Shown here piece by piece: positions 26,152-35,875 of a stretch of DNA of 64,000 bases. Below the pieces are notes generated by a model. That model did no database searches. It was given only the letters and a program-made list of their open reading frames with translations, and was not told the origin of the DNA. The DNA lies in contig NZ_CP095481.1 of NCBI RefSeq assembly GCF_023023025.1, forward strand, positions 7,019,001 through 7,083,000, written 5' to 3'. Source of the stretch: Amycolatopsis sp. WQ 127309. GTDB taxonomy: Bacteria > Actinomycetota > Actinomycetes > Mycobacteriales > Pseudonocardiaceae. Positions within the stretch are counted from its first letter, which is position 1; every line of letters starts with the position of its first letter. The translations under genes were made by a program, and so were the position numbers.

Positions 26152-26775
26152 TCAGCGGCGGACGAGGTCGCGCCCGAGATCCCTCCGCAGGTGGACTTCG
26201 ATGAACACCCGCAGGTAGCGGTCGTTCGCCAGCGCGTCGAAAGCGTCCACCAGCGAGAGGTCCGGTTCACCGGTCAGGTGGACGATGCGCCAGAGGTTGA
26301 GCGGGGCGTCCTCGGGGCCGGCCACGGAGTGCTCGACGTGGAAGAGCGGCTGGCCGGTGCCGGCGGTGAAGACGCGGCCGTCGGGTGCCTCGAAGCGTTC
26401 GGCGCCGAGGAAGAACGCGCGCCGGTTTTCGTGATCGAGGCGCACGTGCTCGATGATCGTCGCGTACTGGTCCGGGTCGGCCCACAGGCGCTGGTCGGAC
26501 ACGCGGGTGAAGTCCTCGAAGCGGCCGTGGCGCACGCTCGGAAACTTTTCGGCGCTGCCCGGCTTCACGACCGTCGGGATGTAGACGTCCGGTGCCGCGG
26601 CCTTGCGCACCTCCATGTCCCACAGCTGGGCGCCGGTGTAGGCGAAGGGCGGCCGCACGTCGTAACGTTCGTGCAGGACGTCGTTGACCCGTACCGGTGG
26701 GAGCTCTACCGGCGTTGTGCCGGGTGCGGTCCACGCCCGCTCGAAAACCGCTTCGTGGTGGAGTTCCTGGCTCAT
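26152..26775 (-). CDS. unrecognised soluble protein under two candidate operators
   Basis: A 207-aa acidic soluble protein with no signal peptide or membrane segment and no family I recognise. It has regularly spaced aromatic and charged segments (RPPFAYTGAQLWDMEV; AFFLGAERFEAPDGRVFTAG; LFHVEHSVAGPEDAPLNLWR) suggesting a beta-rich fold, possibly of the SRPBCC or cupin kind, but there is no clear metal motif. Upstream lie a TAGTCA-type site (26813-26831) and a perfect LacI-type site (26892-26905); its control by both suggests a central place in the pathway. Confidence 0.6.
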   Translation of the reverse strand: MSQELHHEAVFERAWTAPGTTPVELPPVRVNDVLHERYDVRPPFAYTGAQLWDMEVRKAAAPDVYIPTVVKPGSAEKFPSVRHGRFEDFTRVSDQRLWADPDQYATIIEHVRLDHENRRAFFLGAERFEAPDGRVFTAGTGQPLFHVEHSVAGPEDAPLNLWRIVHLTGEPDLSLVDAFDALANDRYLRVFIEVHLRRDLGRDLVRR

Positions 26776-26812
26776 CTCACGTCCCCGTCGCTGAACAGTC
26801 GATCCGCATACT

Positions 26813-26831
26813 GGTCATATATAGTGACTAT
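26813..26831. promoter_or_regulatory. TAGTCA-N7-TGAC type operator
   Basis: On the minus strand ATAGTCA-CTATATA-TGACC, 38 bp upstream of the gene ending at 26152. It shares spacing and half-sites with the sites at 43623, 47071 and 58324. Confidence 0.55.
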
Positions 26832-26891
26832 ATGTGTTCCGTACAGTAGCTGATAGGTGGAAGTGTGACGACGACGGCAGGCGTAGTTGAC

Positions 26892-26905
26892 TGCAATCGA
26901 TTGCA
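26892..26905. promoter_or_regulatory. LacI-type operator (perfect palindrome)
   Basis: TGCAATCGATTGCA, identical to the site at 19836, 117 bp upstream of the minus-strand gene start at 26775. Confidence 0.65.
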
Positions 26906-27281
26906 GATCGTTGTCTAGCCTTTAGGCAACAAGGGGTGCTACTTCGACTACTTGACGTGAGATCTGGCTCGGCGCATGGGCGGCCGCGCCGGCAGCCGAG
27001 AGGTTCCGGCATTGGTTCGACAAGTGGTCGTTGATCACAAGAAGTGACAATCGACATGGGTGGGGGCTGGCTCAAGGAGGCCGAAACTGCCTGCGCGTGC
27101 TGCTTTCGCTGGAGTCTGGGGATGCCGTATTCGCGAGGCGGTCTCACCTCACATGGCTACTTGAAGTGACAGCTCAAGAAGCAGTGCGAACGGCGCGGCC
27201 GCAGGAGTGGTGACACGGGCACGCCTGGACGTCGGTGTCGTCGTGGTCCTTGACACATAACCCCAGGTCAAGAAAACTCCT

Positions 27282-27309
27282 CCATCACTGCAACCGATTG
27301 CAGTGATGG
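27282..27309. promoter_or_regulatory. LacI-type operator overlapping the Liv-operon leader
   Basis: Core TGCAACCGATTGCA (27289-27302) extended to 12-bp inverted arms CCATCACTGCAA and TTGCAGTGATGG. It lies between the promoter-like TTGACA and the GGAGG ribosome site, ideal for blocking transcription start. Confidence 0.7.
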
Positions 27310-27317
27310 AGGCAACG

Positions 27318-28544
27318 ATGCCGAAGCTCTCTCTCCGCAGGCGACTCCCCACCCTGACGCTGGTTGTCGGCTTGTCGCTCACGGCCGCGTGCGGCCATTC
27401 CGCCGGTGACTCGGGATCCGGGCCGATCAAGGTCGGCACCTCGCTTCCGCTCACCGGCGAGTTCTCCCAGTCGGGAAAGGCGGCTGAGCAGGGCTACCGG
27501 GTCTGGGCCAAGATGGTCAACGACCAGGGCGGGCTCCTCGGCCGTCAGGTCGAGCTCGTCGTCAAGGACGACGCGTCCAACCAGAATACGATCGTCGCCG
27601 ACTACAACGCGCTCATCAGCCAGGACAAGGCCGATCTGCTGGCCGGTTCCTATTCCTCGCTGCTGAACCTACCGGCGAGCGCGGTCGCCGAGCGCAACCG
27701 CATGCTCTTCGTCGAACCGGCCGGTGGCTCGCCGAAGATGTTCAACCGCGGCTTCAAGTACCTGTTCTTCAGTCAGCAAGCCGTTTCGGACCGGCAAGGC
27801 GCGCTCTTCGCAGACTGGCTCGCGAAGCTGCCCGCCGACCGGCGGCCCAAGACCGCCGCCTACCCGACGCTGGACGACCCGTTCGCGGCGCCGCTGGTCG
27901 ATAACATGCGCAAGACGCTGGAGGCTGCCGACATCCAGACCGTCTACCAGCAGACCTACGCCGTCGACACGAAGAACTTCGACACCATCGCGAGCGCGAT
28001 GAAGGCAAAGGCGCCGGACCTGGTCGTGCACGGCGCGCTCTTCGAGGACGGCGTCGGGCTGGTGAACGCCATGCTCAAGGCGGACCTCAAGCCGAAGTGG
28101 CTCTTCCAGACGACCGCGCCGTCGCTGGGCAAGCAGTACGCCGACGCGATCGGCGCGAAGAACACCGAGGGCATCACCTTCGCGATCAGTCACGCTCCGC
28201 AGGCCAAGACCCCCGGCAACGCGGAATTCGTGGCCGCCTACGAGAAGATGTACGGCGGCGAGCCGCCCGAGGACGCCGGCGACGCCTACGCAGCCGGGCA
28301 GATCATGGCCGCCGCGGTCAAGGGCGTCGGCAGCCTCGGCGACCAGGGCAAGCTGGCCGACTGGCTGCGCGCCAACCCGGTCGACACCGTCCTGGGCAAC
28401 CTGCGCTGGAACGCCGACGGCAGCCCGGTGGGCCAGTACCTGATCGGGCAGTGGCAGTCGGGGAAGGTCGAGTTCGTTCTCCCCGAGGACGTCGCGACCG
28501 CGCAGAAGATCATCGAGGGCTGGAAACCGGGGGTGGGGGGCTGA
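27318..28544 (+). CDS. branched-chain amino-acid type ABC substrate-binding lipoprotein
   Basis: A 408-aa lipoprotein: Arg-rich start, hydrophobic core and lipobox LTAAC near residue 26, then the LivJ-like fold (IKVGTSLPLTGEFSQSGKAAEQGYRVWAKMVN in outline). The ATG at 27318 follows TGGAGG by 5 bp. In actinomycetes this family also binds aromatic and other carboxylates, so the ligand need not be an amino acid. The stop overlaps the permease start (TGATG). Confidence 0.85.
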   Translation: MPKLSLRRRLPTLTLVVGLSLTAACGHSAGDSGSGPIKVGTSLPLTGEFSQSGKAAEQGYRVWAKMVNDQGGLLGRQVELVVKDDASNQNTIVADYNALISQDKADLLAGSYSSLLNLPASAVAERNRMLFVEPAGGSPKMFNRGFKYLFFSQQAVSDRQGALFADWLAKLPADRRPKTAAYPTLDDPFAAPLVDNMRKTLEAADIQTVYQQTYAVDTKNFDTIASAMKAKAPDLVVHGALFEDGVGLVNAMLKADLKPKWLFQTTAPSLGKQYADAIGAKNTEGITFAISHAPQAKTPGNAEFVAAYEKMYGGEPPEDAGDAYAAGQIMAAAVKGVGSLGDQGKLADWLRANPVDTVLGNLRWNADGSPVGQYLIGQWQSGKVEFVLPEDVATAQKIIEGWKPGVGG

Positions 28545-29428
28545 TGACCCAGCTCCTCCAGGACCTCATCCTCGGTCTGCTCCTCGGCAGCGTCTACGCC
28601 CTGGTGGCCGGCGGGCTCACGCTGATCTTCGGGGTCATGCGCGTGATCAACATCGCGCAGGGTGCGTTCCTGGTGCTCGCCGCGTTCCTGACCTACACGG
28701 TGTGGCAGGGCCTCGGCATCGACCCCTTGCTGGCCATCCTGATCACGACGCCCGTCATGTTCGGGCTCGGCTGGCTGACCTACAGGGTGACGATCGCGCC
28801 GATCCGCACCGCCCCGATGGCCTCGACCGTGCTGCTCACCTTCGGCCTGGCCCTGGTGCTCGAAGCTGCGATGGGCACGATCTGGGGCAACGACTCGACG
28901 GCCATCCGCCCGTCGTACGCGAACGAGTCTTTCACCTTCGCCGGGCTGTACCTGCCGAAGACCCAGGTCTACGGCGGGATCGTGGCCCTCCTGGTGCTCG
29001 CCGGGCTCGGCCTGCTGCTCGGCCGCACCTGGCTCGGCCGGGCGATCCGCGCCGCGGCGGGCAATCCCGCCGGGGCCGAGCTGATCGGGATCAAGGTGAA
29101 GGCGGTGGCCGCGATGGTCTTCGCCCTCGGCATCGCCACGGCCGGGGCGGGCGGCGCGGTCGTGGGGGTGATGTACCCGTTCGTCGCGGGCTCGCACTAC
29201 CAGTGGATCGCCCGCCTGCTCGCGATCGTCGTCCTCGGCGGGATGGGCAGCGTCGCCGGCGCCATTGCCGGCGCCGCCGTGTTCGGGGTGGCCGAAACCC
29301 TGACGGCGGCCTACGTTTCGCCGTCCTGGGCCACGGCGGTGCCCTACGCCATCGTGTTCGTCGTGCTGCTGGTCCGGCCGCAGGGACTGCTGGGCACCCG
29401 GTTGCGTGAGGACGTGGTGTCCCCGTGA
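28544..29428 (+). CDS. LivH-type ABC permease
   Basis: A 294-aa permease with eight hydrophobic helices. LLLGSVYALVAGGLTLIFGVMRVINIAQG is the classic LivH N-terminal signature and AIRAAAGNPAGAELIGI the coupling loop. It overlaps both neighbours by 1-4 bp, indicating tight translational coupling. Confidence 0.9.
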   Translation: MTQLLQDLILGLLLGSVYALVAGGLTLIFGVMRVINIAQGAFLVLAAFLTYTVWQGLGIDPLLAILITTPVMFGLGWLTYRVTIAPIRTAPMASTVLLTFGLALVLEAAMGTIWGNDSTAIRPSYANESFTFAGLYLPKTQVYGGIVALLVLAGLGLLLGRTWLGRAIRAAAGNPAGAELIGIKVKAVAAMVFALGIATAGAGGAVVGVMYPFVAGSHYQWIARLLAIVVLGGMGSVAGAIAGAAVFGVAETLTAAYVSPSWATAVPYAIVFVVLLVRPQGLLGTRLREDVVSP

Positions 29429-31248
29429 GCGAGCGCACGACCCGGCTCACCGGGCGGCTCCTGGTCCTGGCCGCCGCGATCCTGCTGCTGGTCTACCCCG
29501 TGGTCTCCGACGACGCGTACTACCAGAACATGATCATCCTGTCGCTGGTGTTCGCCGTGGGTGCCGGCGGGCTGAACATCATCGCCGGCTTCGCCGGGTA
29601 CGTGTCCCTTGGGCAGGGCGCGTTCATCGGGCTCGGCGGTTACACGATCGGCGTGCTCGCGACCCGTTTCGACAGCGTGCCCCCGTGGTTGTGGGTGCCG
29701 GTGGCGGGGCTGGTCGCGGTGGCCGTCTCGTTCGTCCTCGGCCTGGTCTCGCTGCGTGCCCGCGGGCCGTCGTTCGTCATCATCACCGTGGCGTTCCTGT
29801 TCCTGGTGCAGGTGATCGCGGTCAACTGGGCGGCCGTCACCGGCGGTACCGCGGGCATCACGCTGCCCTTGCCCACGTGGGACCGCGACATCATCAACTG
29901 GCCGTTCTACTACGTGCTCGCGCTGATCCTCGCCGCGCAGCTGCTGCTGACCTGGTGGATCCGCCGGACGAAGCTCGGCATGGGGCTCATCGCCATCCGC
30001 GACGACGAGACGAAGGCCGCGACGATCGGGATCAACCTGCCGGTGCAGAAGATCATCGGGTTCGTCGCCAGCAGCGTGTTCGTCGGCATGGCCGGCGCGG
30101 TCTACGGCTACTACCTGACCTTCATCGACCCCCGGGGCATGTTCGGCATCCTCCTGAGCGTGCAGGTCGTCCTTTCGCTGCTGCTGGGCGGGCGGGGCAC
30201 GCTGTGGGGGCCGGTGCTCGGCGCGTTCCTCGTCGAGCCGCTCAACGAGATCGCCAACAACGACTTCGGCGGCGGCAACACCCGGCTGTTCCTGTTCGGC
30301 GGGCTCCTGATCGCCGTGGTGATCGGCATGCCCCAGGGGATCCTGCCGACCGTCGAACGCTTGCTGCACCGGCGGCGCACGAAGGAACAACCCGCGCTGG
30401 TCGGCGCACGTATCGGCGTCACCGGTACGCCGGTGGACGAGATGCGGCAACCACCCGCCCGGCCCGTGCCGCCCCGGGCGGACGCACCGCCGTTGCTCGA
30501 GATCTCGGGGCTGGTCAAGCGGTTCGGCGGGATCACCGCGGTGGACGGCTGTTCGCTGGTCGTACCCGAAGGCAGCATCACCGGGCTGATCGGGCCGAAC
30601 GGGTCGGGCAAGACGACCGTGTTCAATCTGATCGACAACACGATCCGGGCCGACGCCGGGCGGATCACGTTCGCGGGGGAGCGGATCGAGCGACTGCCGT
30701 CATGGGAGCGCGCGCACCGCGGGATCGGCCGCACCTTCCAGGCCACCCGGCTGTTCGGTGAGATGACCGTGCTGGAGAACGTCGTTGCCGCGCAACGCTC
30801 GTTCACCTGGCGCGGCCTCGGCCGGATCGCCGTGAGTGGCAAGGAGGCCGCCGCCGCGGACGAGCTGCTGGAGTTCGCCGGGATGCGCGCGTTCCGAGAC
30901 CAGAAGGCGCACGCGCTGTCCTACGGCCAGCAGAAACTCGTCGAGCTGGCGCAGGTGCTGATGCTGGACCCGAAGCTGATCCTGCTCGACGAACCGGCCG
31001 GCGGGATCAACCCGGTGCTCATCGAGCGGATGGGCGAGATGTTCCGGACGCTCAACGAGCGCGGCAAGACATTGCTGATCGTCGAGCACAACATGCCGTT
31101 CGTGCTCGGCCTGTGCGACCCGGTCCACGTGCTCGCTCGCGGCGCCACGATGGCGTCGGGCACGCCGGCGCAGATCCGGACCGACCCGGCAGTCGTCGAG
31201 GCCTACCTCGGCGAGGACTTCCAGCTGGAGACGGAAGGAGTGGGCTGA
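29425..31248 (+). CDS. LivM-LivG fusion: ABC permease joined to ATP-binding domain
   Basis: A 607-aa two-domain protein. Residues about 1-315 are a LivM permease ([37 protein letters not shown]). A proline-rich linker (about 320-355) leads to a LivG ATPase (about 356-600): Walker A GPNGSGKT, signature ALSYGQQK, Walker [12 protein letters not shown], switch His in VEHNM. The fusion fixes permease and ATPase stoichiometry; a separate LivF-type ATPase follows. GTG start in a GTGA overlap. Confidence 0.9.
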   Translation: MSERTTRLTGRLLVLAAAILLLVYPVVSDDAYYQNMIILSLVFAVGAGGLNIIAGFAGYVSLGQGAFIGLGGYTIGVLATRFDSVPPWLWVPVAGLVAVAVSFVLGLVSLRARGPSFVIITVAFLFLVQVIAVNWAAVTGGTAGITLPLPTWDRDIINWPFYYVLALILAAQLLLTWWIRRTKLGMGLIAIRDDETKAATIGINLPVQKIIGFVASSVFVGMAGAVYGYYLTFIDPRGMFGILLSVQVVLSLLLGGRGTLWGPVLGAFLVEPLNEIANNDFGGGNTRLFLFGGLLIAVVIGMPQGILPTVERLLHRRRTKEQPALVGARIGVTGTPVDEMRQPPARPVPPRADAPPLLEISGLVKRFGGITAVDGCSLVVPEGSITGLIGPNGSGKTTVFNLIDNTIRADAGRITFAGERIERLPSWERAHRGIGRTFQATRLFGEMTVLENVVAAQRSFTWRGLGRIAVSGKEAAAADELLEFAGMRAFRDQKAHALSYGQQKLVELAQVLMLDPKLILLDEPAGGINPVLIERMGEMFRTLNERGKTLLIVEHNMPFVLGLCDPVHVLARGATMASGTPAQIRTDPAVVEAYLGEDFQLETEGVG

Positions 31249-31979
31249 TGCTGGTGCTGCGCAACGTCGTCGCCGGCTACGGCGGCGGAGACGTCCTCCA
31301 AGGCATCGACATCGAGGTCGCCGAGCGGTCGGTCGCCTGCATCGTCGGTCCCAACGGCGCCGGGAAGTCCACGGTGCTGCGCACGGTGAGCGGGCTGCTC
31401 GCGCCGCGGCTCGGGGAGATCACGGTGGCCGGGGAACCGATCCACGGCCGTGATCCCGCGGATATCCTGCGGCGGGGCGTTTCCCAGGTGCCGCAGGCGA
31501 ACGCGCTGTTCGTGAACCTGACGGTCCGGGAGAACGTGCTGCTCGGCGGCTACCTGATCCGTCGGGACCGCGCGCTGGTCCGCCGGCGCTACGAGGAAGT
31601 CGCGGCGCTGTTCCCGATCGTCGCCGACCGTGCGGAGGACAAGGCGGGCAACCTCTCCGGCGGGCAGCGGCGGATGGTCGAGTTCGCCCGGTCCCTGATG
31701 CTCGATCCGGCGCTGCTGCTGCTCGACGAGCCCTCGCTCGGGCTGGACCCGCACGCGCTGCGCAGCGTCCACGACTCCGTGCGGCTCATGCGGGAGGCCG
31801 GGAAGACGATCCTGGTGGTGGAGCAGAACGTGCGGTTCGGCATGAAGATGGCCACCCACGGCATCGTGATGGAGAGCGGCCGCGTCGTCACCGCCGGCTC
31901 GGCGCAGGAGATCCTGGACGACCCGGATCTGGCCCAGATGTACTTCGGCGGGGTCGCGAAACGGGAGGTCGCAGGCTGA
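31248..31979 (+). CDS. LivF-type ABC ATP-binding protein
   Basis: A 243-aa ATPase: Walker [19 protein letters not shown] at the Q-loop, signature NLSGGQRR, Walker [12 protein letters not shown], and VVEQNVRFG in place of the switch-His segment, as in LivF proteins. It overlaps the previous stop by 1 bp and completes the importer. Confidence 0.9.
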   Translation: MLVLRNVVAGYGGGDVLQGIDIEVAERSVACIVGPNGAGKSTVLRTVSGLLAPRLGEITVAGEPIHGRDPADILRRGVSQVPQANALFVNLTVRENVLLGGYLIRRDRALVRRRYEEVAALFPIVADRAEDKAGNLSGGQRRMVEFARSLMLDPALLLLDEPSLGLDPHALRSVHDSVRLMREAGKTILVVEQNVRFGMKMATHGIVMESGRVVTAGSAQEILDDPDLAQMYFGGVAKREVAG

Positions 31980-31997
31980 CCGGCCGGGCCCGGTCAG
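31976..31997. terminator. terminator spanning both convergent stop codons
   Basis: Arms CTGACCGG (31976-31983) and CCGGTCAG (31990-31997) with a GC loop. The TGA of the LivF gene and the TGA of the convergent TetR gene are both inside the stem. Confidence 0.6.
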
Positions 31998-32695
31998 TCC
32001 CTCCGGCCCCCGGAGGCAGGTGGGGTGGCCCGGATGATCTGCGTCATCTTCCGCGCGCTCAGCGGCCGGTGCGGCGCCGTGGCCGGCTGGTCGGTGAGGC
32101 CGGCCAGGACGAAGTCCAGGTGCCGGCGCCAGGCGTTGACGGGCAGGTGCCGGGTCACGTCCAGGATGCCGTGGACGGCCCACAGTGCGACGGCCAGGTC
32201 CTCTCCGGTCAGGTCCGCCCGGGCGGCGCCGTGGCGTCGCGCTTCGTCGACGAGTTGCTGCTGGACCCGGCGTGAGCGCGCGATCAGGTCTTTGCTGGAC
32301 GGGTCGCTCCACAGCCGGGCGACCACGCCGCGGCTCGTGGCCAGCAAGCCGGACACCTCGATCAGGTAGCCGGCCACGCCGGTGCCGTCCGGGTCGGCCA
32401 AGTGCCGCTCGCCCACGGCGACGACGTCGGTGAGCAGCCGGTTGACCAGTTCCGCGATCAGCGCGTCCTTGTTGGCGAAGCGGCGGTAGATCGTGCCGAG
32501 GCCGAGGCCGGCACGCTGGGCCACCAGTTCGATGCTGGCTTCGATGCCGTGTTCGGCGAAGACGTCCTCGGCCGCGCGCAGGACGCGGTCGAGGTTGGCT
32601 TCGGCGTCGGCGCGCAGCCGCCGGGCCGGTGCGGGGCGGTCGGTGGTCACCGGGCAGCTCCCGTGTTCGCTGGGCTCAGGCAGGGGTGTCGCCAT
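31994..32695 (-). CDS. TetR family repressor
   Basis: A regulator of about 233 aa from ATG 32695 (a GTG 15 codons later is possible). The N-terminal HTH reads VFAEHGIEASIELVAQRAGLGLGTIYRRFANKDALI (quoted in outline), a textbook TetR domain; the C-terminal helical domain binds an unknown effector. It is divergent from the SnoaL-like gene at 32816, with two matching palindromes in the gap that are probably its operators. Confidence 0.85.
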   Translation of the reverse strand: MATPLPEPSEHGSCPVTTDRPAPARRLRADAEANLDRVLRAAEDVFAEHGIEASIELVAQRAGLGLGTIYRRFANKDALIAELVNRLLTDVVAVGERHLADPDGTGVAGYLIEVSGLLATSRGVVARLWSDPSSKDLIARSRRVQQQLVDEARRHGAARADLTGEDLAVALWAVHGILDVTRHLPVNAWRRHLDFVLAGLTDQPATAPHRPLSARKMTQIIRATPPASGGRRD

Positions 32696-32750
32696 GGGGC
32701 CACAGTAGCGCGGCGCCGCCCCGGTGAGCAGTGACGTCCACGACATCAAG

Positions 32751-32801
32751 CGGAAAAGTATTTCCGGATCGAGGTACAGTACAAGCGGAATGATTTTTCC
32801 G
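32751..32801. promoter_or_regulatory. pair of TetR operators
   Basis: Two related 16-bp palindromes in the divergent gap: CGGAAAAGTATTTCCG (32751-32766) and CGGAATGATTTTTCCG (32786-32801), each preceded by AAG and 35 bp apart. The second ends 3 bp before the ribosome site of the SnoaL-like gene. Confidence 0.65.
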
Positions 32802-32815
32802 TATCAGGAGTGATG

Positions 32816-33280
32816 ATGAATCAGCCGAACGACAGGCAAGAGGTCCTCAACGCCGTCCACGCCTACTTCTGCGCGGCCGACGCTCGCGACTGGGACACCT
32901 ACCGGCGACTGCACGCCGATCGTGTCGAGGTGGACTTCGGCGGCGTCAACGACAAGAGCGCGGGCGAGATCGCCGCCGACGACATGCTGCGCTCCGCGCG
33001 TGAGCTGCTCGGGCCCGTGCACCTGACCCAGCACATGATCGGCAACGAAGTCGTCACCGTTGACGGCGACGAGGCCACGGTCGCTTTCTACGAGCAAGCG
33101 CTGCACCACCACCCCGCGCTCGGTGACGACCCGGGCATCAACACCTGGATCCTGTATGCACGGGGGCAGCACCGGTGGGCCCGCGCCGACGGCGGTTGGC
33201 GGCTGGTGGCCGCGAGTCTCATCCCGGTGCACCACACCGGCAACGCTGACCTGCTGGCCGACGTCGCGCGGGCCGGTTGA
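32816..33280 (+). CDS. SnoaL-like (NTF2-fold) protein
   Basis: A 154-aa protein: VLNAVHAYFCAADARDWDTYRRLHADRVEVDFGG is the SnoaL_4-type start found in polyketide cyclases, scytalone-dehydratase-like and ring-hydroxylating beta-subunit-like proteins. AGGAG precedes the ATG at 32816; GTG 32810 and ATG 32813 are in frame. Controlled by the divergent TetR. Confidence 0.75.
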   Translation: MNQPNDRQEVLNAVHAYFCAADARDWDTYRRLHADRVEVDFGGVNDKSAGEIAADDMLRSARELLGPVHLTQHMIGNEVVTVDGDEATVAFYEQALHHHPALGDDPGINTWILYARGQHRWARADGGWRLVAASLIPVHHTGNADLLADVARAG

Positions 33281-33360
33281 GCGGAAACCACCTCTTGGCT
33301 GTCTCCCGTTGTGCTCGCCCGGTGTGGCGGTGCCGCCCGTGGATCGAAAGCGTGCGGGGA

Positions 33361-34224
33361 TCAGCAGCAGCGCGCCCAGGTGTGGCCGTCGCCGACGACG
33401 TTGCCGAACACGGTACCGGTGAAATGCCCGGCGGCCAGCACCGTGTCCGGTCGTGCCAGCACGCGGTCGCGAGCCGTCCGGGCTCGGGCCGGGTCGACGT
33501 CGGTTGCGAAGGTCATGCCGGAGTCGCTGATCTGGGCAGCGGAATGCAGGACGTCGCCGACGATCAGCACGGACTCGGTCGCCTGACCCGACGGGTCCTC
33601 GACGGCGATCGCGAGGTGACCCGGTGTGTGGCCGGGCGTGGCCAGCACCCGCACCCCCGGCGCGATGGTCTCCCCGTCGTCGACGAACCGGATGGCGGCC
33701 TTGAGTGGTCCGAGGATGAGTTCCGGGGAGGGGCCACCCGGCTCCGGGTCTTCGGTCCAATGCCGCCACTCGGCTTCCGACAGCAGGTGCTGGGCCCGGT
33801 GGAATGTGAGCGCGTTGGCAGCGTTCCTCGCGGGGGTGCCCGCGAACGGCGAGACGCCGGTGGTCCACCCGATGTGGTCGCGGTGCAGGTGGGTGTAGAC
33901 GACGGTATCGACGTCGTCGCGGGACAACCCCTCGCCGGCGAGGTGCTCGAGCAGCGCGCCGCTCTTCAGCCGGCCGAGTGTGGGGTGGTCCAGGTCGACC
34001 GCGCCCGCGCCGAGGTCCACGAGGATGTTCCGGCCTGCCGTGCGGATGAGGAAGGAGCCGAGCGACAGGACGAGTTTCCCGTTGTCCACGTGACCGGGGT
34101 GCGCGGTCCAGTCGGCGGCCGGGAACAGCTTCGCCGGGTCGAGTTCGGCAAATCCGTCCGGCAGGTAGGTGACGGTCGTGGCGCCCAGCGTGATCTGGGC
34201 GCGACGGGCGGGCGCGGATGACAT
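33361..34224 (-). CDS. metallo-beta-lactamase-fold hydrolase
   Basis: A 287-aa protein with the metal motif THLHRDH (111-117), later HTPGHLAI and GDVLHS supplying the remaining ligands, and AAGHFTG near the end. This pattern fits lactonase or glyoxalase-II-like hydrolases of the MBL superfamily. It follows the ALDH gene by 15 bp on the same strand, so the two form an operon. A lactone or thioester substrate is likely but unproven. Confidence 0.8.
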   Translation of the reverse strand: MSSAPARRAQITLGATTVTYLPDGFAELDPAKLFPAADWTAHPGHVDNGKLVLSLGSFLIRTAGRNILVDLGAGAVDLDHPTLGRLKSGALLEHLAGEGLSRDDVDTVVYTHLHRDHIGWTTGVSPFAGTPARNAANALTFHRAQHLLSEAEWRHWTEDPEPGGPSPELILGPLKAAIRFVDDGETIAPGVRVLATPGHTPGHLAIAVEDPSGQATESVLIVGDVLHSAAQISDSGMTFATDVDPARARTARDRVLARPDTVLAAGHFTGTVFGNVVGDGHTWARCC

Positions 34225-34239
34225 GTGACGTCCTGGGGG

Positions 34240-35676
34240 TCAGGCGGAGATGGTCTGGTACTCGACGTACTGGGCGAGTCCGGTGGCGCCGAGTTCGCGG
34301 CCGATGCCGCTGTTCTTGAAGCCACCAAAGGTGCCGTCGAAGGTGGGGGGAGCTCCGTTGACCGACACGGTGCCGGTCCGGATCCGGCGGGCGAGAGCCA
34401 TGCCGTGCTCTTGATCGGCGCACCACACGCCGCCGCCGAGGCCGTATTCCGAGTCGTTGGCGATGCGGACGGCGTCGTCCTCGTCGTCGAACGGGATGAC
34501 GACCAGTACCGGGCCGAAGATCTCCTCCCGGGCGATCCGCATGGTGTTGTCGACGTCGGCGAACAGGGTGGGCCGGACGTAGTACCCGTCGTCCAGCCCG
34601 GCCGGCCGCTCCAAGCCGCCGGTGACCAGCCGGGCGCCTTCGGCGATGCCGAGTTCGATGTAGGAACGCACCCGTTCCTGCTGATCGGCGCGCACCATGG
34701 GGCCGATGAACGTCTCCGGGTCCGCGGGGTCGCCGACGCGCAGTCCGTCCATCATGGACTTCAATGCACCGACGACCTCTTCGTAGCGGGCACGCGGAGC
34801 GAGAATCCGAGTGTGAGCCACACAGCTTTCAGCGTTGTTTCCCAGCGACAGCGTCCTGAGGCCGTCCACGACCACCGCCAGGTCGGCGTCCTCGAGGATG
34901 ATCGACGCCGACTTGCCACCCAGCTCCAGGCTGACCCTCTTGAGCTGCTCGCCCGCGAGCGACGCGATGCGCCTGCCCGCCGCGGTGGAACCGGTGAACG
35001 CGATCTTGTCCACGCCGGGGTGCGCAACCAGGTATTCGCTCGTCTCCCGGCCTGCGGGCACAATGCTTACCACGCCTTCGGGGAATCCGGCCGCGTCGAA
35101 GACCTCGGCGAGCGCCAGTGCGTCGAGGGCCGTCTCCGGCGATGCCTTCAAGACCACCGTGCAACCGACAAGCAGTGCGGGCACCAGTTTCGTCAGCGCC
35201 GACTGGTGGGGCGCGTTCCACGGGATCACCGCGGCGACCACGCCCACTGGTGCCCGGCGCACCACCGTGCGGCTCTTATCCGTGGCACCCACGCGCTCGT
35301 CCCAGTCGAGGGACGCGGCGGCCCGGAGGTACCCGGCCGTCTGCTCCGGGACCCCGGTGCGGCACAACCAACGGGTGAACCACAGCGGAGAGCCGTTCTC
35401 GGCCGTGATCAGGGCCGCGAACTCGTCAGCGCGCGCCGCGTACAACTTGTCGAACCGCTCCACCACGGCGAGGCGCTCCTGCGGGCTGAACCGCGGCCAC
35501 GGCCCGTCGTCGAACGCGCAGCGTGCGGCGGCCACAGCGGCGTCGACGTCGGCGGGCGCGGCGTGCGGTGCCGTCCCCACCAGCGAGCCGTCGTGCGGCG
35601 AGCGGACCTCCAGGACCTCGTCGCCGGCGGGGGAAACCCATCGCCCACCGACGTACAGGTTGTCGAACTCGATCAT
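34240..35676 (-). CDS. NAD(P)-dependent aldehyde dehydrogenase
   Basis: A 478-aa ALDH; ATG at 35676 with GAGAGG 6 bp upstream. Active residues Asn154 (PWNAP), Lys177, Glu251 (LELGGK) and nucleophile Cys285 are present; the Cys sits in an unusual context (NNAESCVAHTRI rather than GQxC). First gene of an operon with the MBL-fold hydrolase and divergent from a TetR gene whose operators lie between them. Confidence 0.85.
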   Translation of the reverse strand: MIEFDNLYVGGRWVSPAGDEVLEVRSPHDGSLVGTAPHAAPADVDAAVAAARCAFDDGPWPRFSPQERLAVVERFDKLYAARADEFAALITAENGSPLWFTRWLCRTGVPEQTAGYLRAAASLDWDERVGATDKSRTVVRRAPVGVVAAVIPWNAPHQSALTKLVPALLVGCTVVLKASPETALDALALAEVFDAAGFPEGVVSIVPAGRETSEYLVAHPGVDKIAFTGSTAAGRRIASLAGEQLKRVSLELGGKSASIILEDADLAVVVDGLRTLSLGNNAESCVAHTRILAPRARYEEVVGALKSMMDGLRVGDPADPETFIGPMVRADQQERVRSYIELGIAEGARLVTGGLERPAGLDDGYYVRPTLFADVDNTMRIAREEIFGPVLVVIPFDDEDDAVRIANDSEYGLGGGVWCADQEHGMALARRIRTGTVSVNGAPPTFDGTFGGFKNSGIGRELGATGLAQYVEYQTISA

Positions 35677-35875
35677 GAGAAACCTCTCGGATAGGCGCCC
35701 GATGGACGGCCGTCCCGGTGTGGGCGCAGGGAACGTGATGGACGAGCGGCCAGGGAAGGATCGGCGAGCCGTTGGACCGGCTTCACCTGTCCTGGTCGGA
35801 CACTGCGGGGGAGTGCCCACACCGACTTCGCACCGTCGGCCGCGAGCGGCATCGTGCGGGGTGCGCGCCGTCGAT

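Larger units (their letters stand above)
26776..27317. promoter_or_regulatory. divergent control region between 26152 gene and Liv-type operon
   Basis: About 540 bp with no gene. It carries the two operator types described separately, plus a promoter-like TTGACA (27250-27255) with AAAACT 17 bp later, immediately before the palindrome at 27289. Confidence 0.5.

Noticed and set aside
24784..26853. Plus-strand frame of almost 690 codons
   Set aside because: Shadow of the aldo-keto reductase gene at 25166 and of the minus-strand gene at 26152; it also reads through the 26062 terminator.
32804..34426. Minus-strand 540-codon frame across the SnoaL-like and MBL genes
   Set aside because: Out of frame with the MBL protein and composed of Arg/Pro-rich shadow sequence.
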